From positions 120,323,586 to 120,387,585 of the forward strand of contig CP092863.1 of assembly GCA_030710605.1 (NCBI GenBank): a stretch of DNA of 64,000 nt, written 5' to 3'. This document shows positions 11,472-20,580 of this stretch, one piece after another. Each line of letters opens with the position of its first letter. Positions within the stretch are counted from its first letter, which is position 1. The translations under genes were made by a program, and so were the position numbers. Source of the DNA: Cordylochernes scorpioides. Its lineage: Eukaryota > Arthropoda > Arachnida > Pseudoscorpiones > Chernetidae. The notes below the pieces were generated by a model, which saw nothing but the letters and a program-made list of their open reading frames with translations, was not told the DNA's origin and did not search any database.

Positions 11472-11513
<42 letters not shown>
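11187..11513 (+). mobile_element. 3' UTR and TG/TA tail of the LINE fragment
   Basis: Contains a small hairpin GGGCTGGATGCCC, the signal AATAAA, then GT repeats passing into AT repeats (about 11474-11513). The hairpin plus AATAAAGGCTT is the common 3' end of this LINE group in the window, here with GT rather than TTG units. Confidence 0.65.
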
Positions 11514-11517
<4 letters not shown>

Positions 11518-11608
11518 GTTAGAATTATTTTTGTGTTTTGTTGAAAAGAGGTGCAGTCGTGGAAAAGTAAAGATAATTATTTACCTTTCAAGTAGATTTT
11601 ATTTTGAA

Positions 11609-12317
11609 CTAGCGGATGTACCCGGCTTCGCCCAGGTTTTTCTCGAGGGAATGTTTGTAGTCTAGTAATAAGAAAATATACTACACCTAAAAACTATCAG
11701 AGAAAAGAGAAACCACGGAAGGTGAACAGAAAAATGCTTACAATGGATGTTATGTTTACGATATCAAGTTAAATAAAAACAAAGATAAAATTTGCATATG
11801 TTGGTCACTATAAATTTGTATATTTGTTAGGCGAAATTAGAAACATTATAAAACAATTGGGTATTTAAAAACAGATGTAGAAATAAAAGTTGAAGTATAA
11901 TAAACAATGTTAAAGATTAGTTTTAATTATTAATCAAGATTGTGTGTGAATATGTGAGAAAGATGTAATATCGTTGTTGTTTTCTTGGCCGACTATTTTA
12001 CATATGGTGTTATCTTAAAATTGCTTGTTTTGAATAATTTTTAGATTGAGATTATTAGCTAGTATGTAAAAAAATTAACCCTGTTGAAATTTAATTTTGT
12101 ATTTATATATAAATAAAATTAACTCTGTTGATTTTTTTGTATTTAATCGATAACAGCGAAGTTACGCATGTTAATGTTAGGAAATATATTTTGATGTTAA
12201 GCAAAACCTGCTCCATCTCGTTTTACATAAATGTTGAAAATTTGGTTGAAATAAATGCATTGTAACGAAAGTTTTTAGTGATGTCCACTTATGAAATTTC
12301 CACTTTATTAATATAGA
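11609..12317 (-). mobile_element. Non-autonomous Helitron, minus, 709 bp
   Basis: The minus-strand 5' end is TCTATATTAATAAAGTGG at 12317, preceded by host A. The 3' end is a hairpin CTGGGCGAAGCCGG, then TACATCCG and CTAG at 11609-11612, followed by host T. The A|TC...CTAG|T junctions fit Helitron insertion. The interior is AT-rich without a long frame. Confidence 0.75.
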
Positions 12318-12544
12318 TTACTTGAAGTAAAATTACACATAAAATTATTTATCACAGCTATATAGAATCTATAAAATGAATTCTATAATCGTGATTTTAA
12401 AAAATAGGTAGGGTTAACTATACATATATTTACAACAATAATAATTAAAGTGGTATGTTCTAATTCTATGGTCAAAAATATATAACAGTCAATGAATGAA
12501 AATGAAATATATGTTTTAAAAATAATAAAATATTTGTATTTTAG
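12318..12544. other. AT-rich spacer
   Basis: Nothing recognisable. Confidence 0.4.
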
Positions 12545-12885
12545 ATTATATAATATATATATTTTTTTAGAAAGAGTATAACGTCCAAAGTTTCAGTTTG
12601 ACAGAATTAAAGTGATTTTTAAACTGAATACATTTAAAACTGAAACTTATAAAGCTGACAATGTGGTATTTTGATTAATTCTTTTTTTTTTAAAGCATAA
12701 CCTCGAAAGTTTCTAATTTATTTTTTTATAGATAGAAAGTGGTTTAAACTGAATGCATTTAAAACTGAAACTTATACAGCTAATAACGTGTTATTTTGAT
12801 TAATTCTATTTTTTTTTTTTTTAGAAAGAGCATAACCTCGAAAGTTTTCTAATTGCATTTTTATAGAATTAAAGAGTGGTTTTAA
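12545..12885 (+). repeat. Second cluster of the 126-152-bp tandem repeat
   Basis: Markers equivalent to AAAGAGCATAACCTCGAAAG occur near 12567, 12692 and 12822 (spacings about 125 and 130). Same family as 10310-10735. Confidence 0.75.
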
Positions 12886-13119
12886 AGTGTGTGTGTTCTC
12901 TAACACACGAGATATGTTAATTTGAAACTCTATTCATAGTTATAATATTATTATAGGCTGTGGTGTTCTTTCAATTTGAATTTTCAAAAAAAAATAATAA
13001 TAATAATTTTTAAATATTGCTAAAAATAAAAAATACTCTAAAGAATAGTACTATCGAAAGGCATTTTTTAATTATCAATTTTTAAACATAAAATGATTAA
13101 TATTAAAATCAACTCTTGA
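12886..13119. other. AT-rich spacer
   Basis: No feature found. Confidence 0.4.
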
Positions 13120-13275
13120 TTATACTAGTAAAAGTTGATGATGGATTGCACCATCTATCGGAATAAATATGAACTAAAGTATATGCACCGCCGAACAAAC
13201 ATGTACAATATTAACTAAAGACTCAAACCATCGGCAAGATTTAGTTACACGTCAAGGAGATGTCTTTTTTAAATT
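13120..13275. mobile_element. Truncated fold-back element of the hammerhead-bearing family
   Basis: The left part is the minus arm (GCACCATCTATCGGAATAAA). The right part ends with the plus-arm terminus (ACGTCAAGGAGATGTC then a T run). The centre is deleted or replaced. Compare 13386-13765. Confidence 0.6.
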
Positions 13276-13385
13276 TATCTACCTAATTACAGTACAATTT
13301 CTCTTTTGTACTATTTCACAATATAATTAATATTTTTAAAAATAGTACAAATGTAAAATTGTACTGGGATCAGTTGGATAAACTA

Positions 13386-13765
13386 AAAAAAAGACATCTC
13401 ATGATCGTGCATATAAAAGTTACTGATGGCTTGCACCATCTATCAGACTAAATATCAACTAATCATTGATTTTTTTTAATTATTCCAGAATTGACCAAAT
13501 ATCCATTCTTGATATATCAATAAAAGCTAACCAAGTACGCGTTTCGGGTTGTTAGCCTTCATCAGCGTGATGAGGAGGGCCAACAGCCCGAAACGCGTAC
13601 AAGATAAATCTATAAAAGTTAATAAAAAAGTTGTTCTCTATATCTAGAAAAGGTATTTGACCAATTATGGATTAAATTAAAAATCAACGAATAGTTATTA
13701 TTTATTCCGACAGATGGCGCAAGCCATCAGCCAATTTTAGTTGTACGATTTGTGGATATACCTTT
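13386..13765. mobile_element. Fold-back element with hammerhead-like motifs at its centre
   Basis: Two arms of about 180 bp run in opposite directions. From each end inward: a GACATCTC-like terminus, then GCCATCTATCGGAATAAATA (as CACCATCTATCAGACTAAAT on the left), a block containing AATTATTCCAGAATTG, CAAATATCCATTCTTGAT, then CGAAACGCGTAC. The arms meet head to head around 13560. Each arm has a CTGATGA-like box, a short stem and GAAACGCGT: on the minus strand about 13540-13575, on the plus strand about 13563-13605. Both are degraded (unpaired stem II on the minus copy; the C before TGATGA changed on the plus copy). Confidence 0.7.
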
Positions 13766-13843
13766 TTTATAATTAAAATTGTTATTAAAATATTTTATTT
13801 TACTATATACTCTCATGTAGGTGTATAATATATAGCACATTTT

Positions 13844-13922
13844 GGTAGTTAAGGCCAGAATTGCGTGAACGCCATATTTTCACATTGTCTCGCGGTCTCA
13901 CGCAATTCTGGCCTTAACTACC
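13844..13922. repeat. Perfect 25-bp inverted repeat (hairpin), 29-nt loop
   Basis: Left arm 13844-13868 and right arm 13898-13922 are exact reverse complements (right arm TCACGCAATTCTGGCCTTAA then CTACC). Loop 13869-13897. The absence of mismatches within old, decayed DNA suggests recent origin or maintenance. It could be a small MITE core or a precursor-like hairpin. No terminal duplications are evident. Confidence 0.75.
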
Positions 13923-13974
13923 CGTTTCATGATTTTTCAGGATGCCTGAATAACCTGTTTTTTTTTTTTTGTCG

Positions 13975-14175
13975 TTGAGGTACAGCTTGCACCACGCTGA
14001 TGAGGGCCAACAGCTCGAAACGCGTCTGTGGTTAGCTTTTCTTGATTAATCAAGAATGGATATTTGGCCAATTCTGGAACAATTAAAAATCAACGAGAAT
14101 AGTTGATATTTATTCCGATAGATGGCGCAAGACATCAGCAACTTTCAGTTGCACGATAAGGAGATGCCTTTTTTT
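13975..14175 (+). mobile_element. Half copy of the fold-back family carrying the best hammerhead
   Basis: Begins with GTACAGCTTGCACC, continues through the ribozyme, the 18-nt palindrome TTCTTGATTAATCAAGAA, GGATATTTGGCCAATTCTGG, then GATATTTATTCCGATAGATG and the terminus TAAGGAGATGCC with a T run. It corresponds to one arm of the 13386-13765 element. Confidence 0.7.
13991..14032 (+). ncRNA. Type I hammerhead ribozyme, minimal form
   Basis: Stem I pairs ACCACG (13991-13996) with TGTGGT (14027-14032), including one G-U. The core CTGATGA is at 13997-14003. Stem II pairs GGGC (14004-14007) with GCTC (14013-14016), with one G-T wobble and loop CAACA. GAAA is at 14017-14020. A very short stem III uses A14020-T14025 and C14021-G14024, giving GTC at 14024-14026 and predicted self-cleavage after C14026. 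All invariant hammerhead positions are present. Minimal type I hammerheads with tiny stem III are known from Penelope-like retroelements and retrozymes and often act as dimers. The host repeat here is a fold-back sequence with no visible RT. Activity is inferred, not shown. Confidence 0.65.
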
Positions 14176-14223
14176 CATTATATATTGCAACATTTGTCAA
14201 TAATACTTGAGTATAACATTTGT

Positions 14224-14516
14224 TACTCAAGGCCTAATTAGGGGGTCAAGGGTGCGGTGACCGCCACGGAGAGGCGGGCGCTGCGTCCCTAAGCGTGGTC
14301 CCGGCGAGGCGGCCCGAGGGCGTCTAGCGGCGGGAACTAACGAAGGATACCTGGTTGACCCTGCCAGTAGTCATATGCTTGTCTCAAAGATAAAGCCATG
14401 CATGTCTAAGTACACGTCCTAGCAAGACGAAACCGCGAATGGCTCATTAAATCAGTTCCTTAGATCGTACACATTTACTTAGATAACTGTGGTAATTCTA
14501 GTACTCAAGGCCTAAT
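14224..14516 (+). mobile_element. Retro-inserted ETS-18S rRNA fragment with target-site duplication
   Basis: A GC-rich block is bounded by direct repeats TACTCAAGGCCTAATTAGG (from 14224) and TACTCAAGGCCTAATGAGG (from 14502), 18 of 19 identical. Inside, 14239-14347 is GC-rich non-genic sequence consistent with the end of the 5' external transcribed spacer, and 14348-14501 is the 5' end of 18S rRNA. The continuous spacer-to-18S junction means the source was an unprocessed precursor rRNA or rDNA. The duplication implies insertion by a target-primed or similar mechanism. Confidence 0.75.
14348..14501 (+). rRNA. 18S rRNA 5' fragment (not functional)
   Basis: Starts TACCTGGTTGACCCTGCCAG and runs through CATATGCTTGTCTCAAAGAT, AAGCCATGCATGTCTAAGTA and GATAACTGTGGTAATTCTAG, the conserved first ~160 nt of eukaryotic 18S. 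Differences from the near-universal sequence (GATC to GACC in the first motif, AGATTAAGCC to AGATAAAGCC, small deletion before TTCCTTAGATCG) mark it as an old pseudo-copy. Confidence 0.9.
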
Positions 14517-14890
14517 GAGGTATAGGCGCATAAATTTGAGGAGCAACAAAAATGGCATTAAAGTCACATTAGGATTGGAGGAGTTTTGTTGTTTTAGCAC
14601 TTGCTAATGAAGATAATTAGCCGAAATACATTTCCAATAGAGGAGTTATTTAGCCCGGGGTTACCATGGAAGTTGTGTCAATTCTTGTTTATTTTTATTT
14701 ATATTCTTAAAAAACTTTGTTGTACGTGTGCGGTGTATTATAATGAGCTGGTAGTTAATTAATAAGAGATTTGAATTAATTTGGTTTTGTTGTAAATATC
14801 ATTAGTAATGCCATCTATCGTTAGAAATTGGAATTTTTTTTTTAAAACTCTACTTTACTTTTTAAGGTTCAATAGAAATTGGTTTTAATT
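14517..14890. other. Spacer flanking the rRNA insert
   Basis: Includes a weak palindromic motif GCTAATGAAGATAATTAGC followed by CGAAAT (about 14604-14630), which resembles decayed hammerhead-type retroelement ends but lacks the CTGATGA core. No gene. Confidence 0.4.
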
Positions 14891-14894
14891 GTTT

Positions 14895-15135
14895 GTGTAT
14901 ACTTATGGACAAAACTTGAGGAATTTGTACCTTTTAGCATGTATATTGGGATTGAGACAATAACTCTGAAAGATATTACAGTGACCTTTATTGGAGACAT
15001 ACGAGATAACCAATATACACTCATGGACAAAACTTAAGGAAGTTGTACCTTTCAGCATGCATATCGAGATTGAGACAATAACTCTGAAAGATATTACAGT
15101 GACCTTTATTGAAGACACACGAGATAACCAAGTGT
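14895..15135 (+). repeat. MITE copy with two 118-bp units
   Basis: Starts at a TIR-like ACTTATGGACAAAACTTGAG, contains two monomers and then AACCAAGTGTGAACAACACC, the MITE sequence that follows the last unit. The right inverted end is missing. Confidence 0.8.
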
Positions 15136-15261
15136 GAACAACACCTCTGTCTCCTTAAAAACAACAACAACCAAAACAAGTATAAAAGTCCGGTAATCCC
15201 ATACACATCAAGCTATTTTGTTTGAATATTGTTTAAATATTTATATTATATTTTCTCGAAG

Positions 15262-15565
15262 AGGGTCAGTGGAAGAATGGTCTAAACCGTTGGTTTCCGA
15301 CCGTTACGACCCGGGTTCGATTCCCGCATTGGGCACTTTTTTTTTCTGATTTAAAAAAAAAATGCTCAAATGGCCCCCGATTCTTGCAAAAGTCCAACCC
15401 CACCAGCGAGTGCAAGTAACCAAACGGGTATCTGACACATTTGTAAGTGCAAAGTTGAACTGCTTTTCACATGTGTAGACATGTGGTGCACTTACAGTAA
15501 AAGCAGTCGCCTACTTCTACCCACCATGATTATCATGGCCTGTACCACGTGTACTAGGGATAAGC
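15262..15565 (+). mobile_element. tRNA-derived SINE, family A, best copy
   Basis: A tRNA-like head at 15262-15336 has an A-box-like TGGAAGAATGGTC and a perfect B box GGTTCGATTCC, ending GGGCAC and a T run. The body follows: GATTCTTGCAAAAGTCCAAC, GCAAGTAACCAAACGGGTAT, TTGTAAGTGCAAAGTTGAAC, CACATGTGTAGACATGTGGT, then CATGATTATCATGGCCTGTA, ACCACGTGTACTAGGGATAA. The head is a pol III promoter. Partial copies are at 7215-7570, 41640-41807, 52431-52560, 55936-56262 and tails near 19037 and 15779. Confidence 0.85.
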
Positions 15566-16065
15566 AAAAAACAAATGATATCATGGCGTATACTAGGGAT
15601 AAGTAAAAAAATATTTTTTTTTCTCGAGCAGAATTTGTTATCCGTAAATTCTCCAAAACAAGTTGAAATTCTGTCTTTTCACCTTCTTTAATTTCATTTA
15701 TGTTTTTCCAATTAGAGAATAAGTTTAAATGAAAGCTACAAATATAACATCATGTTGAAATCATCACATTTCCTTACATTAAAGGCAGTCTCCTACTTCT
15801 ACCTACCATGATTATCATGGTATGTACCACGTGTACTAGGGATAAGCAAATATATATATATATATATATTATCATGGCGTGTTAAGTCAAAATAAATATT
15901 TTCTCGAGCAGAATTTGTCATCCGTAAATTCTCCAAAACAAGTTGAAATTCTGTCTTTTCACCTTCTTCAATTTCATTTATGAATTCCGAAATAGGGAAT
16001 AAGTTTAAATGAAAGCTACAAATATAAAATTACGATGAAATCATTATATTTCCACTCTCTCTATA
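15497..16065 (+). repeat. Tandem duplication of about 282 bp including the SINE tail
   Basis: AAAAGCAGTCGCCTACTTCT at 15497 and AAAGGCAGTCTCCTACTTCT at 15779 begin two copies. Both continue through CATGATTATCATGG, TTTTCTCGAGCAGAATTTGT, CCGTAAATTCTCCAAAACAA and a shared stretch ending GAAAGCTACAAATATAA. An AT microsatellite expanded only in copy 2. Confidence 0.85.
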
Positions 16066-16389
16066 TTTCTCCGCATCCAGCGATGACAAACTCAATTATT
16101 ACAAATATATTCTGACTTGTTTAACTGTGGTTACGTGAGAAGTTTGACAAACCATTGTATAATCCAGTTAGCAGCTGGTATGATAGCCATGAGTGTGTAA
16201 CAGCAAAGTTTGGAAACACCGTCTGGTTGCTTCTGTGAATTTCTAACGCAATTTATATCCAGAAATTACGGTTAGAGATGGATATGTAAATATATTTACG
16301 TTGGTTTCAACTTGGTTGCATATTTACTGGTTGGTTTTGGTATTGGTTTTGGTTTGAATATTACTTTGTTATTAAGTCTCTCTTGCTCT
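16066..16389. other. Spacer without gene
   Basis: No supported feature. Confidence 0.4.
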
Positions 16390-16870
16390 TGAATTGTTTT
16401 ATATTTGTTTAAACATTTGTCTTCTTAATTGTTCACATTTATTTGAAAAAAAAGTCATTGGTTTGAATTTCTTCGAATATTGGTCCTATACTTTGTTCAA
16501 TATTTGTTTGAACATTTGTTGCACATTTCTTTACGTTTATTTAAAGCAAGCCATTGTTTTAAATTTCTTCAAATATTGGTCTAACTTTGTTTTAGAGATG
16601 TTTAAACATGTCTGTTGCATTGCTTTACGTGTTTTAAGCAAGTCATTGTTTTAAGTTTCTTCAAATATTTGTCTCATTTTGTTTTAAGGATGTTAAAATA
16701 TTTTCTTACATATATTGTTTTACCTTTAACAAATCATTGATTTAAATTTCTTCATATATTTGTTTTAATTTGTTTGAACATATATCTGTTAAATTGTTTT
16801 TAACCTTCATTTAAACAATCATTGTTAGGAAAAATCTTCGAATATTGTGGGGTTTTACCTTGTTAATATT
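16390..16870 (+). repeat. Degenerate ~95-bp tandem repeat, about 5 units
   Basis: A phrase close to TCATTGTTTTAAATTTCTTC recurs near 16453, 16552, 16645, 16733 and 16822. It alternates with phrases like TTTGAACATTTGTTGCA and a T-rich CTTTACGTTTATTTAA block. Very AT-rich. The 86-codon plus frame here is a by-product. Confidence 0.65.
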
Positions 16871-16923
16871 TTTACCATTATTTACTCAATACATTGTTTT
16901 AAATTCTCTTCTCTCTTTCTCAT

Positions 16924-17123
16924 ATACACTTATGGAGACAAAACTTGAGAAGTTGTACCTTTTAGCATGTATATCAGGATTATAACTCTGAAAGATATTA
17001 CAGTGACCTTTATTGAAGACACATGAGATAACCAAGTGTACACAAAATTGTCTCTGTCTCCTTAAAAAACTAATAATAAACAGACGACCGGCGATATCAA
17101 ATACTTTCCACTTCAATAAGTGT
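16924..17123 (+). mobile_element. MITE with a single 118-bp unit
   Basis: Left TIR ACACTTATGGAGACAAAACTT, one (slightly deleted) monomer, then CCAAGTGTACACAAAATTGT, CTCTGTCTCCTT, the A run, CAGACGACCGGCGATATCAA, ACTTTCCACTT and a decayed right end ATAAGTGTATAA. Confidence 0.75.
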
Positions 17124-17189
17124 ATAATTAAATAATATATAAAAATCTTCTATAATGCAAATTTATCTCAAAATGAAAACTCCACTCTA

Positions 17190-17540
17190 ACGAAGCGCCA
17201 TCTATTTGTCCTTTCTATTCCAACATAGAGAAATTTCTCCCCTTCCCTCCCTCCACATATTTGCATAGCGGTATTCCTTCCGTCATAATTGCAGAAGGCG
17301 ACGATGTGGAACGTTTCGATTGGTTGCCTTTAGGTCACGTGATGCAATAGCTAGCCTTCCCCCTCAATCTCGTGTTTATCACCTGGGTCCAGGCTATGTC
17401 CCCTGAGGTCGAGATTAACCATTGGTTCACTCAATCCACCTGTCCTACCATGCAAGCTGAACAGATGGAATGTATGTGCTAGCTACTCTACTCGCAATAC
17501 CCGAACATCGCTATTTCTTGTTCCAAAATCACTTTATTGG
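17190..17540. promoter_or_regulatory. GC-richer island with CCAAT boxes and a GTCACGTGA E-box
   Basis: Contains GATTGG (reverse CCAAT) followed about 10 bp later by GGTCACGTGATG near 17335, then ACCATTGGTTCACTC near 17420. Two other places (21000-21545, 41130-41215) combine the same motifs. The motif pair is typical of NF-Y and bHLH-ZIP sites in promoters. No first exon can be defined, so promoter function is inference. Confidence 0.3.
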
Positions 17541-17618
17541 ATAATATCAAAAAGAACAACCTAGCTTATGTTATTTACAATGGAAAATTTGAACAGGTTC
17601 TTCACAGAAAAAAAAAGT

Positions 17619-17690
17619 GTACAATGAGGGATTCGATCCCAGTTCATGGCTGTCGGGATTCGAGGGTGTTACCCACTCGTCCACCAACTC
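17619..17690 (-). mobile_element. tRNA-like SINE head, family B, minus
   Basis: The minus strand reads GTTGGTGGACGAGTGGGTAA (A-box-like) and then GGGATCGAATCCCTCATTGT (B box GATCGAATCCC). Close copies are at 18725-18797 and 33222-33287. Anticodon-arm pairing is poor, so it is a retroposed head, not a working tRNA. Confidence 0.65.
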
Positions 17691-17703
17691 TTTTTTTTTT
17701 CAT

Positions 17704-17830
17704 TGCGGAAATATCTTCATTTACGGGGCTGCTAACCAAATAAAAAAAAATGGTAATAGCCTACAGCACCCGGTGTTCCCAAGTGGTCACCCTCCCAAGT
17801 ACTGACCAGGCCCGACATTGCTTAACTTCG
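17704..17830 (-). mobile_element. 5S rRNA-derived SINE, minus, 5'-truncated
   Basis: The minus strand carries 5S rRNA 3' sequence (17758-17830: CGAAGTTAAGCAATGTCGGG, CCTGGTCAGTACTTGGGAGG, GTGACCACTTGGGAACACCG, GGTGCTGTAGGC). A family tail follows: TATTACCATTT, then TTTGGTTAGCAGCCCCGTAA. The longer plus copy at 59610-59784 has the equivalent tail TTTGGTTAGTAACCCGTAAA, so tail and 5S move together as one element. Confidence 0.75.
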
Positions 17831-17990
17831 TTTTTTTTTTCCATTGCTATTTCGCTTAGCCTCACTTCATTAACACGTTTTATGTAAAATTTTATCTGGT
17901 TTCAAAATAACTTTACTAGGTACCTCTCAACAAGAACAACCTAGTTTATGTTATTTACAACAATGAATAATGTGTATGGTTATTCACATA

Positions 17991-18715
17991 CTAGACGAAT
18001 GGCCCGGGCAACGCCCGGGGTTTACCCGAGTGCGAATATATTTTAAAAACGTTGACTTGGGTGGTCGCTATTAACAGGGTGGTCTGTATAGACAGGTGGA
18101 TGTATCACACAGCTGATAACAGGGTTGTCTAGAGTGGTCGCTATAGACAGGGTGGTCTGTATAGACAGGTGGATGTATCACACTGCTGATAACAGGGTTG
18201 CCTAAGGTGACCGCTATAGACAGGGTGGTCTGTATAGACAGGCAGCTGATAACAGGGTTGTCTAGAGTGGTCGCTATAGTCAGGGTGGTCTGTATAGACA
18301 GGTTTATGAGAGAGGCAAACTTACAGGTTGTTGACGCCGCAATCCCCAGAGAGAGTGTTTTTTGTTGCATCATGCTGTGACTCACACGATGACCCAAGGT
18401 CAACAGGGGTGGAGCAGCAAGCTTAAGCCTATCATCGTCTGGCGGCGCTGCTTGCGAGTTATATCTACAATTCTGCAAATAACTCTAAGGATATTCAAGA
18501 TATTCAAGAAATTATTTTTCGAAAACCTTTCCGGGGATATACCTAATAATATCCCAGAATTTCATGGCGATTGGATGTATGGTTTTTGAATAACAGGGTT
18601 GTCTAGAGGGGGGCAGGGAGGACACGTGTTCCCTGGCAGCCAATGAGCGCGCATTCTATCCGTGAGCTTCAGACAAACAGACAAACAGACAGAATAAGGC
18701 AAATATATAAGTAGA
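17991..18715 (-). mobile_element. Non-autonomous Helitron with internal minisatellite, minus, 725 bp
   Basis: The minus-strand 5' end TCTACTTATATATTTGCC is at 18715 after host A. The 3' hairpin CCCCGGGCGTTGCCCGGGCC is followed by ATTCGT and CTAG at 17991-17994, then host T. Inside, 18056-18303 holds 3-4 diverged copies of a ~74-bp unit (AACAGGGTTGTCTAGAGTGG, CGCTATAGACAGGGTGGTCT, GTATAGACAGGTGGATGTAT). The 135-codon minus frame here is the minisatellite. No Rep/helicase coding. Confidence 0.8.
18056..18303 (+). repeat. Minisatellite inside the Helitron
   Basis: Tandem, variably truncated units containing GGGTGGTCTGTATAGACAGG. Some units lack the GGATGTATCACAC block. Internal tandem arrays are common in non-autonomous Helitrons. 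Confidence 0.8.
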
Positions 18716-18724
18716 TTAAAACAA

Positions 18725-18797
18725 AGTGTCAAATGCAGGATACAATCCCGGTTCATGGCTGTCGGGAATCGAGGGTTTTACCTACTCGTCCACCGAC
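18725..18797 (-). mobile_element. tRNA-like SINE head, family B, minus
   Basis: The minus strand reads GTCGGTGGACGAGTAGGTAA and GGGATTGTATCCTGCATTTG. Diverged B box. Same family as 17619-17690. Confidence 0.55.
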
Positions 18798-20006
18798 TTT
18801 TTTAGTTATAATCGAGGGAAATTCGTTTTTGACCATGAGACAATAAGAATTTATTATTATAATAATTTGTTATATAATATATATATATATATAATTTTTT
18901 TTATTTTAAATTTATCCTCGGAGATTTATATTTTATTAATCTGAAATTATTCATCTGTTCATAAAATTATTGATATTTTGCTACACCTTGGAAGTAATAT
19001 ATTTAAAAATTCTAAGCAAAGTCAACAAAAACAGTCGACATTACTACCCACCATGATTATCATGGCCTTTACCACGCGTGTACTATATAAAAAAAACACA
19101 AGCTATCAACTAATTTAAGTTTTTATCGCTTTACTAAAAAGTAAAATAATAGTAAAACTTTTAATTTAAATAAAAAAACAAACTATGTGTTATTACGAGA
19201 GACAATTTCAAAGCAAACGATTTTTTTTTATAAAGGCAACCAAACGATTAAAGGAAATGATCCTAATTTAAGAAATTGGAATTTATCCTCTTAGATTTGA
19301 AATGTTATTAATGAAGCGAGTGGATTAAGCCTAATTTTCCTGATAGAAAATAACAAAACACCTCCATATATGGGCATAGAGAATTCTAGCAGACGATTTA
19401 AGAGTAAAATTTAGGGTTAAACTAAAATCCAGACTTTGGAAGCGGGATTAAGTTAAAATGGCGTCTGCCGTGAAACAAAATTGGCGGGAAAAGATAAAAA
19501 ATGCAGCCGATTGGAAAATTCTATGGGATGGAATTTTATCTTAATCCTTAGAGGGTATTTTATCAGTTAATTAACTTTGTGAGTTAATCGTTTTATCTTT
19601 TGGCTCCATGCCGCTGTTTAAAATCCACCAATCACGTAAAAAGCGTGCAGACGATGCCTACCCCCCATTCATCTTGTGCAAATTTAATCCCCCGTGTCGT
19701 CTGCGACAAGACTTGACCGTGTAACTTTTTTAACGTCATTTTTTGTAACCTTTCACAAGGGAGCTGTGATTTGGGTCGTTATTAGATTTTACGTTCTGTT
19801 TTTTATCATGGTGTTTTGTTATGACGTGATTTATATTTTGGATTTTTTTTTACTATCTTGTTAGTACAAAATAAAAAAGTTTTACGCAAATATATAAATA
19901 TATTTATATAATAATATATACTTTTACGGGTTTATATATGTTATATTAAAATATTGTTCTATTTAAAAAAATTATATTTCATATATCTAAATACTCTTTT
20001 AATTCG
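18798..20006. other. AT-rich spacer with a SINE tail remnant
   Basis: A family A SINE tail (CCACCATGATTATCATGGCC then ACCACGCGTGTACT) lies at about 19046-19086. An isolated ATTGGCGGGAAAAG and a CCAATCACGT motif near 19628 are present, but no gene can be supported. Confidence 0.45.
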
Positions 20007-20205
20007 ACTGTCAGAGGTCACGCTTCTTCTATAAAAACTCATTGTTGTTGTTTCCCGATGGCCGACTCAAATATTTTGTACATTATGTAAATAAGTATTT
20101 CATTTTTCTATTCTTACGCCTTTAGCCAGGCAGTACTTTTATCAAATTATGTCTTTTATATATATTCCTTAGCTCAATTAAAGCAACTTCTGATCAAAAC
20201 CATTT
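20007..20205 (+). repeat. Dispersed repeat family C, plus copy (uninterrupted)
   Basis: Reads CGACTGTCAGAGGTCACGC, TTGTTGTTGTTTCCCGATGG, CCGACTCAAATATTTTGTAC, ATTATGTAAATAAGTATTTC and CCAGGCAGTACTTTTATCAA. It is the empty-site counterpart of the 59548-59870 copy, which is interrupted by a 5S-SINE. Confidence 0.75.
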
Positions 20206-20389
20206 TTATTATAATTCCCACGACTGCCGAACAGTCCCACATGCTCATGAATTCCAGGATCAAACAAATGATCAATAAATCTATATAAAAACTTCTAAAA
20301 CCACAAAATATTTTTACAGCATATATATGTCATAATATATACTCTTCCAGGAATAATAAAACAAACCTAGAGCCATCCCAGAGAGAGAT

Positions 20390-20580
20390 GGGATGTAAAG
20401 TCCGGTCAATTGAGACAGCAGCGACATTCCAAAGGGGCGGCAAATGGGGGCCGCCCGTCAACACCTGGGGACTATTTTTGGATAGTCGGGGGGTGGTACA
20501 CACGACAAACGGCCGTTCAGCGGTGGCGCTCCCTCTCTCTCGGATGGCTTCCAAATTCCACTACCAATTTGTGGCGTGAT
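20390..20580. other. GC-rich island of unknown nature
   Basis: About 190 bp of clearly higher GC than the surroundings. Both strands have short open frames (60-90 codons) typical of GC-rich DNA, with no domain. It could be a promoter or first exon, or a fragment of an unrecognised element. Confidence 0.3.

Noticed and set aside
14604..14630. Additional hammerhead ribozyme near the rRNA insert
   Set aside because: GAAA-type box and a stem are present, but the CTGATGA core is not (CTAATGA) and stem I does not pair.
15262..15336. Functional tRNA gene
   Set aside because: Acceptor ends do not pair and it is followed by a conserved SINE body repeated elsewhere.
17619..17690. Functional tRNA gene on the minus strand
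   Set aside because: B box is good, but anticodon and acceptor arms do not pair. It recurs as a dispersed element.
20388..20579. Small protein gene in the GC-rich island
   Set aside because: Both strands are open because of base composition. No motif or start/stop context supports either.
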